Shown: in pieces, positions 43,636 to 53,594 of the stretch | Position numbering within the stretch: position 1 is the stretch's first letter | Layout: each line of letters opens with the position of its first letter | Source: Viscum album | Lineage: Eukaryota > Streptophyta > Magnoliopsida > Santalales > Viscaceae | Assembly: GCA_963277665.1 (NCBI GenBank) | Contig: OY728130.1 | Span: forward strand, 1,368,204,393 to 1,368,268,392 | Reading direction: 5' to 3' | DNA: 64,000 nt | Notes under the pieces: generated by a model | What the model was told of the DNA's origin: nothing | Database searches by the model: none | What the model saw: only the letters and a program-made list of their open reading frames with translations | Made by a program: the position numbers and the translations under genes

Positions 43636-44760
43636 TGTAACACCCTGAAATTCTAAAGTACAACTTTGTATAGTGTTTATGAAACGCAACACCAAGTGTA
43701 AAAAGGGAATATATTAACCAAATACATTATAATCTTGAATAAATATAATATATTATATATCTTATAATTCACACAACACCAAGTTACCTTGCGTTACATG
43801 CAAGAGAGACCTTCCTCGATAGCTTGCATTACATGTAAGACTGAGTTTCACCAAATAAAAATGTATTATTAAAATATTATTATTAAATATAATATGGTAT
43901 AACCTTTCCGTTATGTTAGTAGTTATGAATATTATTAACTAACTTATGAAAATTTATATTTTATATCAATATAAAATGAATTCATTGGTTACCAATTAAT
44001 GAGAAATGAAAATAAGAACTAAATGGATATAAAAAGAAATATTAATATTTTTATGCTTCCAAGGGAGTTTTGATTTAATAAACATAATTAATTAAAAATT
44101 AGTGAATGAATTTAATGAAATATATATTTTATATATTTAATAAAATATTTTTTATATTCATTCATTAGGTTTTATAGGTATAATATAAGAATAAATCCAA
44201 TTTCACACATAAAAATCTATATTTTTATAAAGGCAATTTTACCACCTTTTAATGGTTAAACCATTTTAAGTATTAATTTTGACACTTTAATTGATTTAAT
44301 ATGTCAAAATAAACTTCATTTTTGAAAAAAAAACATAAAAATTAGGTTATAGTGAATTTTCAATATTTTTCAGAAACATATCAATTTTCAATGAATAGTT
44401 AAAAATACTGAATTTTTGTTCAAAACTACTTTTTCATATAATTTAGTTTTAAGTTAAATAATATTTTAAATTGTTTTTAAAGTTTAATTAGATCATATTT
44501 TTATAAATTAATCCAATTTTGGTCATTGGAATAAATTTTACTTTGAAATTGACTATAAAAACCCAACAAACTTTTAGATGTTTTTACTTTAAAAACATAC
44601 ATTGTCATCCCGCCTGTTGGATTAAATTTAAATCAATTTATGCCAATTCTATGATCAGAATTTGGAAAAAATGGATTATATATTTGGAATCATAATTATT
44701 TATAATTTATAATAATACCAACCTTGTTTTTGAGAAAAAATATGAGTGAAATTGATTAAA
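43636..44760 (+). repeat. LARD-like element 3' LTR, truncated after about 1.12 kb
   Basis: Collinear with 37,538-38,670, including aaaaagggaatatattaacc and gagaccttcctcgatagctt. Similarity stops at about 44,760 (gagtgaaattgattaaat), where copia gag sequence on the other strand begins. There is no CA end here, so this is a truncation. Confidence 0.85.
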
Positions 44761-45358
44761 TAAGATTTATTCTTATTATTAATCTTATTTGTAGAACTAA
44801 GAGTTATTCTCTTTGATTCATACTCTCCTGAAATAATATTTATGATATTTTCAGCTAAAATATCATCTTTAAGATATTTATTACCCATATAAAATAAACT
44901 ATTAACAATTTTAAAAAATATTTTATGCAACTTACAAATAGTTTCTCCATGTAAAAAAATCAAATTCTTGATAATCATATCTAATAATTTCTTTTCTAGT
45001 ATCTATAAATTTTTATGTAAAAATGAGTAATCTAAAAATTCTTCCAAATAATATTAACAACATTAGAATATGAAATTTTATTGTCTATATTCCTTGTAAT
45101 ATATCATAAAAATGTATTCCTTAAACGATAATTTAGTTGACAGTCATTATTCTCATGATTCATAAACATAAAAACTTCTTTATAATGTATTTGATAGTTT
45201 ACAGTAAAAATAACAATGTTAAATACTGTAGTGTTAATAAAAAAAGTTTTTATACAATATCTCCAATATTCATAACCAGGCCCATTGAAAATTGGTGGTC
45301 CTAAATGATTAATATTTTTAATAGTTCTATAATTTAAACCCTCCACCTTTGTAAACAA
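44760..45358 (-). pseudogene. Copia copy B gag, 5' part only
   Basis: Opens near 45,358 (MFTKVEGLNYRTIKNINHLG) and shows GPPIFNGPGYEYWRYCIKTF, the copia gag start PPxFNGxNYxYWKxxM. Further down, NSLFYMGNKYLKDDILAENI and SGEYESKRITLSS match the central gag (K-I-L-R-x-L-P-x-x-[YF]-x-x-K, before A-I-E). The frame breaks at about 45,100-44,980. It ends abruptly at 44,760 against the 3' LTR of the LARD-like element; the last 20 residues of the apparent open frame are LTR sequence. Family: Sirevirus, by its link to the LTR at 45,511. Confidence 0.85.
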
Positions 45359-45496
45359 GAAAAATTACTCTTTCTAGAAAATACATCTTAGTGCAAAAAC
45401 AGTTTTTAAAAAACCTATAACCAACAATTTATAAAAAAAGTTTTAAAAAATTAGAAACATGCATGAAAAGTATATAATGATGGGTAGTATAACCCA

Positions 45497-45510
45497 CTCT
45501 GATACCAATT
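45497..45510 (-). other. Copia copy B primer-binding site
   Basis: On the minus strand: attggtatcagagtggg, matching initiator-Met PBS tggtatcagagc at its first 11 bases. It lies between the LTR (45,511 up) and gag (45,358 down), as expected for a minus-strand copia element. Confidence 0.9.
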
Positions 45511-46338
45511 ATATAATAAAATAGTATATTAAAGGATATAAGTGGGTGTGTGTGGGGGTGGGGGGTGAATTTAGTTTAAACAATTAAACCAACTAAAAAC
45601 CCAAAACTTTTAGTTAATATTTATCAAACATAGATATTATATGATGTTTAGAGTTTATATATTTGATACATAGTACATCTGTAATATTAGAGTTTAGTAA
45701 AGTTACAAGAATAAAAAAATTCTAATAAAATACATAGTGAAAATAATAAACTTGTAGTAATATGTAAAATAAAAATTTAAAAAAGTTCTAAAGTAAAGCT
45801 AACAAAAACTTTAAATAATTTTAAATAACACTTTAACCTTTAGTGTAAATAACTTAAATAAACTTGACATATGGTATCCATATATTTAACCAAACTGTAA
45901 GGTATTCCTTTATTAACAAATAATTCCCTCGATCATAGAGATTAGAATCTACTATGTCTTCCTAGCCTTAAAATCCCACGATTAGCCTGATTGGAATTAG
46001 CAGTCTTCATATCCCCAAACTTTCTTGATCTAAAACTAGATTAGAAAAAATGAATAAATATTCAAAAGGTTATAAATAATATAAAATCCCCACTCAGATT
46101 CAATGAAAATAAAACTCCATAATGATTTACCAAGTTTAAGTAACAAGATGTTACAATAGTGAAAGATTCATATGGGTTGAGTCAGAAAATAATCCGCTGC
46201 TACCTCCTCGAATTGATCTCTATTTATAAGCACAAATCCAATGGTTTTATTCCATGATTATTGGAGTTGGTTACAATTTCCTCATATGATCTCCAACTTT
46301 TCAATTCAACATATTCTATATATCTTCATTTGATGTCA

Positions 46339-46346
46339 TTTTTATA
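46339..46346 (-). promoter_or_regulatory. TATA box of the shared copia LTR
   Basis: Minus strand reads atgcTATAAAAAtgac, downstream of the U3 array and about 830 bp before the PBS. Confidence 0.6.
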
Positions 46347-46479
46347 GCATCAACACAAAGCTATAAAAACATTACATACAATAGAAATAATTCAAGTCAT
46401 CTGATTATAAAAATTATTATTCTGATGGAATAAATTATGATTAGTATAATGAATCAAAATATAATAGTCCTACAGAATA

Positions 46480-46890
46480 GACTTGGCCAATCTGATGAAC
46501 TATACCTAGTTAGACTAATGAACTAAACTTAGTCAGTATGGTGGACTAAACTATGTTAGACCGATGAAATAAACTTAGTCTGCCCTATAAAATAAAATCA
46601 ATCAATATGATGGAGTAAACTAAGTTATGATGGACTAAAATAATTTATATTAAGGTAGTAGAATTAATCATTCTGATGGACTAAAATTCATCAATCTGAT
46701 GGAATGTACTTCATCAAGCCGATGTACTGGACTTCATCAATCTGATGGATTTAACTTTTTCAATCTAATGGATTAAACTTTGTCAATACGATGGATTGAA
46801 CATCATTAATCTGATGGAATGAAAATTGTCAATTTTATGGAATATAATTTTTTAATTTGATGGACTAGACTTTCAATCTGATGGATTAGA
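46480..46890 (-). repeat. U3 array of about 20-25-bp units in the shared copia LTR
   Basis: Repeated words on the plus strand are like aatctgatggactaaacttc and gtcaatctgatggattaaac, with about 16-18 degenerate copies 20-25 bp apart. It occupies the same place relative to the TATA box as the ACCGRT array of the first Sirevirus but has a different sequence. Confidence 0.75.
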
Positions 46891-47074
46891 TTTTGTGAAA
46901 ATTTTATATTCATCATTTTATAATGATTTCAGTATCTGATAGAATAAAAGGTTTTGAGGAAAAAAATTCTAAATGACTTTGGAAATATAAATTTTATAAA
47001 ACATTGTTTTTAATGAATTGTGTTTTGATTTTCAAAACTAAGGATAAAAAATATAGAAAGTATAACTTTAAACA

Positions 47075-50000
47075 AAATAATATCCTATTTTTTGAAAAGA
47101 ACAAAACAAAACACTTAAAGAGAAAAACTAAAAACTTTTAAAAACATATAATCCCTTTATACATTTAAGAAAATTCATTATATTATCCTACTTGAAAATA
47201 GTTCCCACCCTTTATTTCTTATCCCCCTATCTTTTTAACTACCTTTATATTAAAAAAACATTGTCCAATTTTTTTTATAATATTATTAAGATAATAAATT
47301 CTAAAATATAAATTTTCCCCTAGAAAAATCATCAAATAAACTCCCTGCCAAAAAAACTCATCCAATTAACTTTCCCCATTTGTAATTTTCAAAAAGAAAA
47401 TAGGAGGTAGAAAGTACCTGGAATTTTAGAGAGACAAAACTACAAAAAAATTTAGATTAAATAAATATCCATACAAGAATATATAAAGATTATTACACCA
47501 ACTATGATTAAAAATAAATTCAAACAACATATATATATAATGATTTATTTAGACAAATATTCAATCATTTTTTTTGTTTTTTAGAACATCAAGAGTTCAC
47601 AGAAAAATAATCATTCCTTATAGTTTAATTTCACTATAATAACATTTATATTTATAATTTTTTCTTGATTATCATCTGAATCTACATGTTATGATTTTAA
47701 ATTATAAATTTTCAGTTCCATAACTTGAAACATTCAAAGTTCATACTTCAAACTAATAACCTATTCTATCAAGAAATTTAACCTCACTATTCTATGCTTT
47801 CAACTTCAAAAATTATTCTTCAAGTAAAAAATTATTCTAATTCATATTGGAGTTTTCATGATATTGAGATTATGAAAATTCTTCATTTTATCACTAAGCT
47901 TAAACTTCTCTGAAACATCAAAAAGAAATTTTCAAATAAATCTTCAATATCCAAGAATAAATTCTTAAAAAATTCAATTTTTTAATCATGAAATTTTAAG
48001 CCTTCTTCTATATATTTCAACCATTTTACAATTTTATTTATCCTTATCCTTTCTTCCTTAGAATAAACCTCACATGATTTGAAAAAATCTTAATTTAGAA
48101 TAATGGTATTAGCTAGATGATTCAATTAAACTAAATTTTCTAAAACATTTAATCTTCTTTAAATGTGTTTACAATGGGATTCAATAATAGACAAATATAT
48201 AATAACATCAAAAATAATTTTCAAAGCATCATTAAAATTTTCAAATATCATTTAAACCCTTTGATTAAATTCCATAACTAGATAATCTATTGAATCTAAT
48301 GACAGATCATAAATGTGTCGATGAGAAGTACCAACATCAACTTTCTAATTCTCTTTTTCTTTCTCTTTCAAAATATATGGTAGAAAAAAACATAAAAATA
48401 CTTATTATATTCCCCATTTTTAGATAATTTTTTATGGGATTGTTGAATTTATACTTTTTATAACATTTCATTTTCTTAAAAAATTCTAAATCAATATATT
48501 TTTTAGACTTAGAAGTAAAATAGGAGGTCTCTATAGAACTCTTTTCTTCTTCTTCTTATTATTACTGTTGTTCTGAAGATTATTTTAAGCCTTCTTATGA
48601 CTATTTTTCTAAATAATTTTCCAAATTATCATCAATCCTAAAATCATATTTCATATATTTGACAACAATTTCTAGAACATTCATTCTAATATGTTCTGAA
48701 TTGAATTTTCAACTTCAAAAACTCTACCACTACATTTCTCAATAGATATTAGAACTTCAGAAGTTCCAAATTGTTCTGGTTCCAATGGAATAGGTTAAGA
48801 AACATCTACTAAAGGATATATCAGTTTAATAAATGAAAATAGGGAAATTGATAGAGAAAATTCCTTATCAGAAACATTGAAGTCTCCATGAGCTTATTCT
48901 AATCCATTTAGAATAATTTCAATAAATTTAGAGTTATCAAACCTATTATTTTTATTGTTATTTTTTTCTTCATCCTTAAAACATCATGAGTCTTTTATTT
49001 AAAAGCTAATTCCTATGCCATATCAAGGAAAAAACCTAGATCATGAGTTTTTTTGGATTTGTACTTCATTAATTCTCTATAAACCTCATTATACAATGCA
49101 TTTACTTTCTTTTTTAATATTGGTGGAGAAGAAAAAGGCTTTATCTTTTCTTGAACCTTCTACTTTAATAAAAGAAATTTTTTATTGAAAACATATTAAT
49201 CAAATTATCAATAAATTTATTTAACTCTTGCAGAAAAACCAACTTAATTCTAGAAATAGTTTATTTACTAATAAAATAAACCTTTTCCCTTAGAACAACT
49301 TCTTTATTCTTAATCTTCATATAAATCATAAAATTTTATAACATTTTGTTGATCAAACAAAAAAAACAATCAAATTCATAGAATTTTTCTTAACTACTTC
49401 AATGAAGATAAAAAACTTTACTAAATTAAACTTCATTATATTCACTAAGAAGTCTAATATAATGATATCCAAAACATTAAAAGTATAACAATTCCATTTC
49501 CCTAGGACAAGATACCCTAAAATCCAAAGATTGATAACTCTTTCATCTAGTATTAATTGAAATAATTTTCATATCTTTTCCTAATATGGAAATATATAAG
49601 TCTCATCCTTAGACTTCTTAAAATAACTAATCTTGTTTAGAAGCTTATGAGTTATTAGATAACATTATCCCTCCAAACGAACTTTTACCAAATCAGCCAC
49701 TTTTTGAATATTCAATTTATAAAATTCATAAAAGTATTAATTTTTTTAAAATAAAAAATATATTTAACACTAAAACCATAGAGGAATACAATTCCTTCAC
49801 CACTGATAGATAGTGAAGATAAAATCCTTCCTTTTCAATAAATACCTTTTCTCAGCCATGAAATTTGATAACTTATTTTAGAAATTAATAGGTTTTATTA
49901 AACTAGGACTTTTATATTAATATTTCCTTAACTAATTTTCTATTTTCAATTTCTTATATAGTGGATTTTTTAAAGACCGAGGAAGATTACTGATCCCATG

Positions 50001-50450
50001 AGGAAAAAACTGATTGGATGAATTCCAAAGAATTAGACACATAAGATATTTGAGGGATAAGAGTAGAGATCAGTTTGAGAGTTAAATGTGGAATGTGGTG
50101 ACCCATAGTTATATTTATAGGCTTGAAGGTTACATTTTAACTTCCATAATTCTAAAGACTCAAAAATAAAACCACTATTTGATTTGATAATTGATATTAA
50201 TCCTTAAAAGTTTAAATATTAATTATTAACTCTTAATGTTTTTTTTCAAAAACATTTATCAAAATTTTAAAAGTTTTAAACAATAAAAAAACTAATAAAA
50301 TAAAATATAGTAAATACTAAATATTAGAAATTAACTCTTAGAGTAAAAATGAAATTTTTCAATGAAATTTTTTTATGGAAAATAAACTTCTTATTTTTAT
50401 AAAATATTTTTTTCTAATAAAACAAAATTAGAAAAAAATTGAAAAATAAA
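47075..50450 (-). pseudogene. Copia copy A extra ORF region 3' of pol
   Basis: Heavily decayed. Near 49,520-49,380 the minus strand reads LVLGKWNCYTFNVLDIIILD then FLVNIMKFNLVKFF, which lines up with IPRIGDFENLKYQDIYLMHL and LRHGVKINL of the first Sirevirus extra ORF, so it is the same 'putative plant transposon protein' domain. Weak N-terminal similarity lies upstream (about 50,000-49,560, with FMNFINxIFKKWLIW). The remaining 2 kb down to 47,100 is AT-rich, with stretches that look lysine/asparagine-rich and perhaps coiled coil, and no open frame over 60 codons. Together with copia pol this marks copy A as a Sirevirus. Confidence 0.6.
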
Positions 50451-50720
50451 AACAAAAGTTTTTAGAAGAATTAAGATTTTAGAAAAAAAAACAAATTATT
50501 TAAAAAAACTAAAATTTTTATAGAAACCAATGTTTTTAGAAAAACTAAAAAAATTTAGAAAACCAAAGTTTTTAGAAAAACAAGAAATTTTAGAAAAATA
50601 GTAGTTTTTAGAAAAAAATAATTTTTTTTAGAAAAATAAAAGTTTTTAGAAAAAATAAAAAAATTTATAAAGACAAAATTTATTAGAAAAATTAAAAAAT
50701 ATAGATTACCAATGTTTTTA
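50450..50720 (-). repeat. 18-20-bp tandem array after copia A pol
   Basis: Units of the type aaagtttttagaaaaacta / aaaaaatttagaaaacc repeat about 12-14 times with decay. It lies about 70 bp beyond the end of readable RNase H (about 50,790), the same place as the 15-bp array of the first Sirevirus. Confidence 0.75.
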
Positions 50721-50789
50721 TAAAAAGAAATGAAATATGTATTACCACTTTGAAAATGTAAAAAAATAAGTAGATTTGAATGATCATTA

Positions 50790-51174
50790 AATATTTACCA
50801 TTCCTAGATTTAGTTTGATATATTCAAATCTATCTGAATTTTGGGATTTAGTAAATATATTAGCAAGTTGTTATTGAATTCAGATTAATTATAAAATAAC
50901 ATCTCAAAATTGTGCGTGATATTGAAGGAAATGGTTTCTTCTATATATATTAATTACTCATGAGTGATGCGATGATTTTTTGTGCTTCAAGATATTACAC
51001 CAGTGTTGTCACAAAAATTTGGAGTTTTACTAAAAATCCAGAAAAATCCAGTGAGTGTGTGTTGTATCCTTAACACTTGATCATAACAAATTCCTACTAC
51101 TATATATTCAGCTTCAGTAGTAAAAATTGATAAAGAATGTTTCTTCTTATAAGAGTAAAAAACTAAATCTTCTC
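50790..51174 (-). pseudogene. Copia A RNase H, C-terminal part (left of the Tekay insertion)
   Basis: From the insertion point: DLVFYSYKKKHSLSIFTTEA, EYIVVGICYDQVLRIQHTL and PNFCDNTGVIS, then a stop and further motif remnants (HNFEMLF, NNNLLIYLLNP). This matches SWxSKKQNSVALSTAEAEYxA and CDNTSAI of copia RNase H. The N-terminal part, up to CYFLGE, is at 61,595-61,700 on the other side of the Tekay element, in the same frame. Confidence 0.92.
51170..51174. repeat. Target-site duplication TTCTC, left copy
   Basis: TTCTC directly precedes the left LTR end (TATAAC, from TGTAAC) and recurs after the right LTR. Confidence 0.93.
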
Positions 51175-51424
51175 TATAACGTCCTAGATATGGGTGCCAC
51201 CTAGAGGTTCCCCGAACCGAGCTGGTCACATAACCTCAAGCACATTTCCCCAAATGTCAGAGGCTGATGACTAGTCGTGAGGGACAATGTGTGATATTGG
51301 GGAAACTATGCCCTCTTTGGAAGATTATTCACATCAAAAAACAAATAGTAAACAATAGTGGAAGCAGTAATACCATACAACTAAAGTAAACAGTAGAAGT
51401 ATGAAAATAAATCCAATAGAGGGT

Positions 51425-51427
<3 letters not shown>

Positions 51428-51459
<32 letters not shown>
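51428..51459. repeat. (AT)16 microsatellite in Tekay left LTR
   Basis: A perfect 32-bp AT repeat. The matching place in the right LTR (about 59,663) has only about six repeats, so it expanded after insertion. Confidence 0.97.
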
Positions 51460-51462
<3 letters not shown>

Positions 51463-52016
51463 TCATGTCACATGTGTCTAGGAAAGCATCCAAACAAGTC
51501 ATAATGCTGGAAATAAAATACAGAACAAAAAGTACAGAAAGGAAAATAAACTCCAACTGCATCGTAAGCCTCAACTTGGTCCCATGCTCTCTATCTCTAA
51601 TAGAAATCAAGTACCTGATGAGAAAGGGCACTTTACATTTTCTATAACTGAAACCATATAATCTATTTGGGCCCAAAACATGACCGAAATAGGGTGTGAG
51701 ACGAATCCTAGTAGGAAACCACCAAAAGATCTGTTCCTAACTATTAGTGAATATATATATATATATAAATCAATCTGCAAAAATAAAGAAATAAACTAGG
51801 AGGCAATCAAAAGTAAACAATCCTACAATTTTCAATTACATTCATTTATATTAATTATTCATCATTTGAGTCATGTAATCCCATGATCTAGCCTAAGTTA
51901 TATATCCCCCTATGTAATAGTAACAAAATAGATGTCTTAGAAGACATCTAAACAGAAAAGTAAGACTGTGTCCAAGATTTTTCTTTGTCTTGGAAGACTT
52001 TTCACAATCATTCAAT

Positions 52017-52330
52017 CATTAATAAACAACCCTTTGAGAAATCTCTCATAGTCTAACCCCTTTGGTTTAAAATAGCATCAATTCATTAAATAACGACCCT
52101 CTGGGAATCTCTCACGGTCTATCCCCTTTGGTCTAACATTGCACTAATCATTTATAAACGACCACCTGGGAAGTTCTCACAGTCAATACCCCCAGGTCAA
52201 CATGGCATCAGTAAATTATAAAAGACCACCTAGGTACCTCTCACGGTTAATAACCCTGGGTTAACAAAGCATAAAAAATTCATAAAAGTCCACCTGGGCA
52301 GTTCTCACAGCCAATACCCCCGGGTCAATA
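52017..52330. repeat. 65-bp tandem array, five units, Tekay left LTR
   Basis: Units of 64-66 bp: cattaaataacgaccctctg, then ggaatctctcacggtc, then a ccctttggtctaacatt-type end. Units 3-5 carry accacctggg and cccccaggtc, an inverted pair about 20 bp apart. Confidence 0.88.
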
Positions 52331-53357
52331 TCTACACTGAGTCTCTCACAGTCCTGTGTAAATAGAAACCCCCACAGTTTTATTGGTCCAAGGATCTCAT
52401 GGTCCATTGAAAAAATAGCGCACATATCATATCAAAGAAGCACATGTAATCTATAACTACTACATGGCTAAAAATTCCAAAATCATACCACATACATTTC
52501 ATATAATCAATCAACTCCATCCTAATCAACCAAGTCATGGAAAATAAGATTTCCTAACAAGAATTCTAGACCAAATGACCATAAGCAATCAATCAAGGGA
52601 AAATTCACCCATGGGGTGTCCTATAAAATAGGTATCTAACATTACGCCCAAGAAACAACCCCTTAAAAATTAGTCAAACCATTGTAGGAAATAATCAGGG
52701 TTAAATTCCAAATCATATAATACCCCAAACATGGGTACGTGGCACTTTAAGCATATATAATCCAAATATGAACAACAAAAGGCACAAACCACCTAACTTG
52801 ATTTCATACGATCGATAAAATTGAACGTCAACCCTTGAATCAGCCCAGAATGACATAGATCTACAAAAATATAAAAAACTACCAAACTTGAATAACTCAT
52901 GAGAGAGGAAGAATCATGAATAAAGGCTATAGGGGATTTGAGAACTCACTGGTGTGATTCCAACACACCCAACGACATGTCAATTAGAGCTCGAACGGAG
53001 AATTTAGATGGGTTCAATGTTCGTCGGCTGTTTCATCACTCTCTTGTACGAACCAAGGGGAGAAGAAGAAGTATTCAGACATAAGACGTGACCCCGCACT
53101 AATATATTAACTAAAAAGAAAAGTTCATGGTGTGTTAATTAAATTTACAAACTTTGTATTAGCCTCAACCGAACCTCGACTTGAGCGGGTCATCCAGGTC
53201 ATCAAACGACCAATACATGGATATACGAGGCAATCAGGTAGACGACATGTACTCATGAGTACATAGTGTGTACTTAAAAAAACCCCATTTCTTCTTTTTT
53301 ACTCAAAATAACTTGAAATCAAGATCCATACCTAAAATGTAGATCCGGGTTCTTACA

Positions 53358-53370
53358 AAATTCCCCCCTT
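53358..53370 (-). promoter_or_regulatory. Tekay polypurine tract
   Basis: Minus strand aaggggggaattt directly precedes TGTAAG of the 3' LTR, the usual Tekay arrangement. Confidence 0.88.
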
Positions 53371-53394
53371 AAATAAATTATTCCCCGAATTCCC

Positions 53395-53594
53395 CTTCCA
53401 AGGGCGGTGAAGAAGAATCTGTGAACAACTCTAAACACTATGATTGCACATTGACCTCCCTCTCCCAAGTCTCATCCTATAATCCCCCGTGCTTCCATAG
53501 CACCCATACCAGATGAATAGAATGACCATGTAGAACCTTCGTTATGTAATTCCAAATCTGAATTGGGTGCTCCTTGAAGGATTCATCCACCTCT
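53395..53594 (-). pseudogene. Tekay chromodomain remnant
   Basis: After SDPYHVF the frame carries IHLVWVLWKHGGL.DETWERE (about 53,530-53,460), matching the IPLVKVLWxNHxxEEATWE end of Tekay chromodomains. In this family it is thought to guide integration to heterochromatin. One stop interrupts it. Confidence 0.75.

Larger units (their letters stand above)
37538..44760 (+). mobile_element. Non-autonomous LTR element with very long LTR (LARD-like), 3' LTR truncated
   Basis: Two direct repeats begin TGTAACACC at 37,538 and 43,636 and stay collinear for about 1.12 kb (to 38,670 and 44,760). The second is preceded by a classic polypurine tract, so it is a 3' LTR on the plus strand. A U5-like end (gggtcgggtcgctata) followed by a decayed initiator-Met PBS at 42,176 marks the 5' LTR end, giving a 4.6-kb LTR and an interior of only about 1.46 kb without coding sequence. 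TGTAACAC ends and this PBS context are typical of Ty3/gypsy chromoviruses. It matches the description of a large retrotransposon derivative. No target duplication can be checked because the right end is lost. An alternative is that the LTR is only 1.1 kb and the interior 5 kb, but no PBS follows 38,670. Confidence 0.75.
45511..47074 (-). repeat. Sirevirus-type LTR shared by copies A and B, about 1.56 kb
   Basis: On the minus strand it starts about TGTTTAAAGTTATAC, has tagttttgaaaatcaaaaca (compare atgttttgataatccc in the first Sirevirus), a U3 array (46,890-46,480), a TATA box (46,346-46,339), then near its end ttcaccccccacccccac, matching the ttcacccccc of the first Sirevirus. It stops at the PBS. 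On its other side comes the 3' end of copy A, with a weak polypurine-like stretch (caaaaaataggatatt). So one LTR is the 3' LTR of A and the 5' LTR of B. The upper end is approximate. Confidence 0.7.
51175..53357 (-). repeat. Tekay 3' LTR (left in the window), about 2.18 kb
   Basis: Minus-strand start TGTAAGAACCCGGATC, end GTTATA. Collinear with the right LTR from gtgccccgaacc and tggtcacataacctcaag through gatattggggaaactatg to the end. Contains the 65-bp array (52,017-52,330) and an expanded (AT)16 tract. Confidence 0.95.

Noticed and set aside
44700..44760. Last 20 residues of the copia B gag open frame
   Set aside because: They are antisense of the LARD-like 3' LTR, read through by chance after the fusion point.
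51329..51676. Minus-strand 115-codon open frame with HIYIYIYIYI
   Set aside because: It is the AT microsatellite and Tekay LTR sequence; the other LTR does not keep the frame over the same span.
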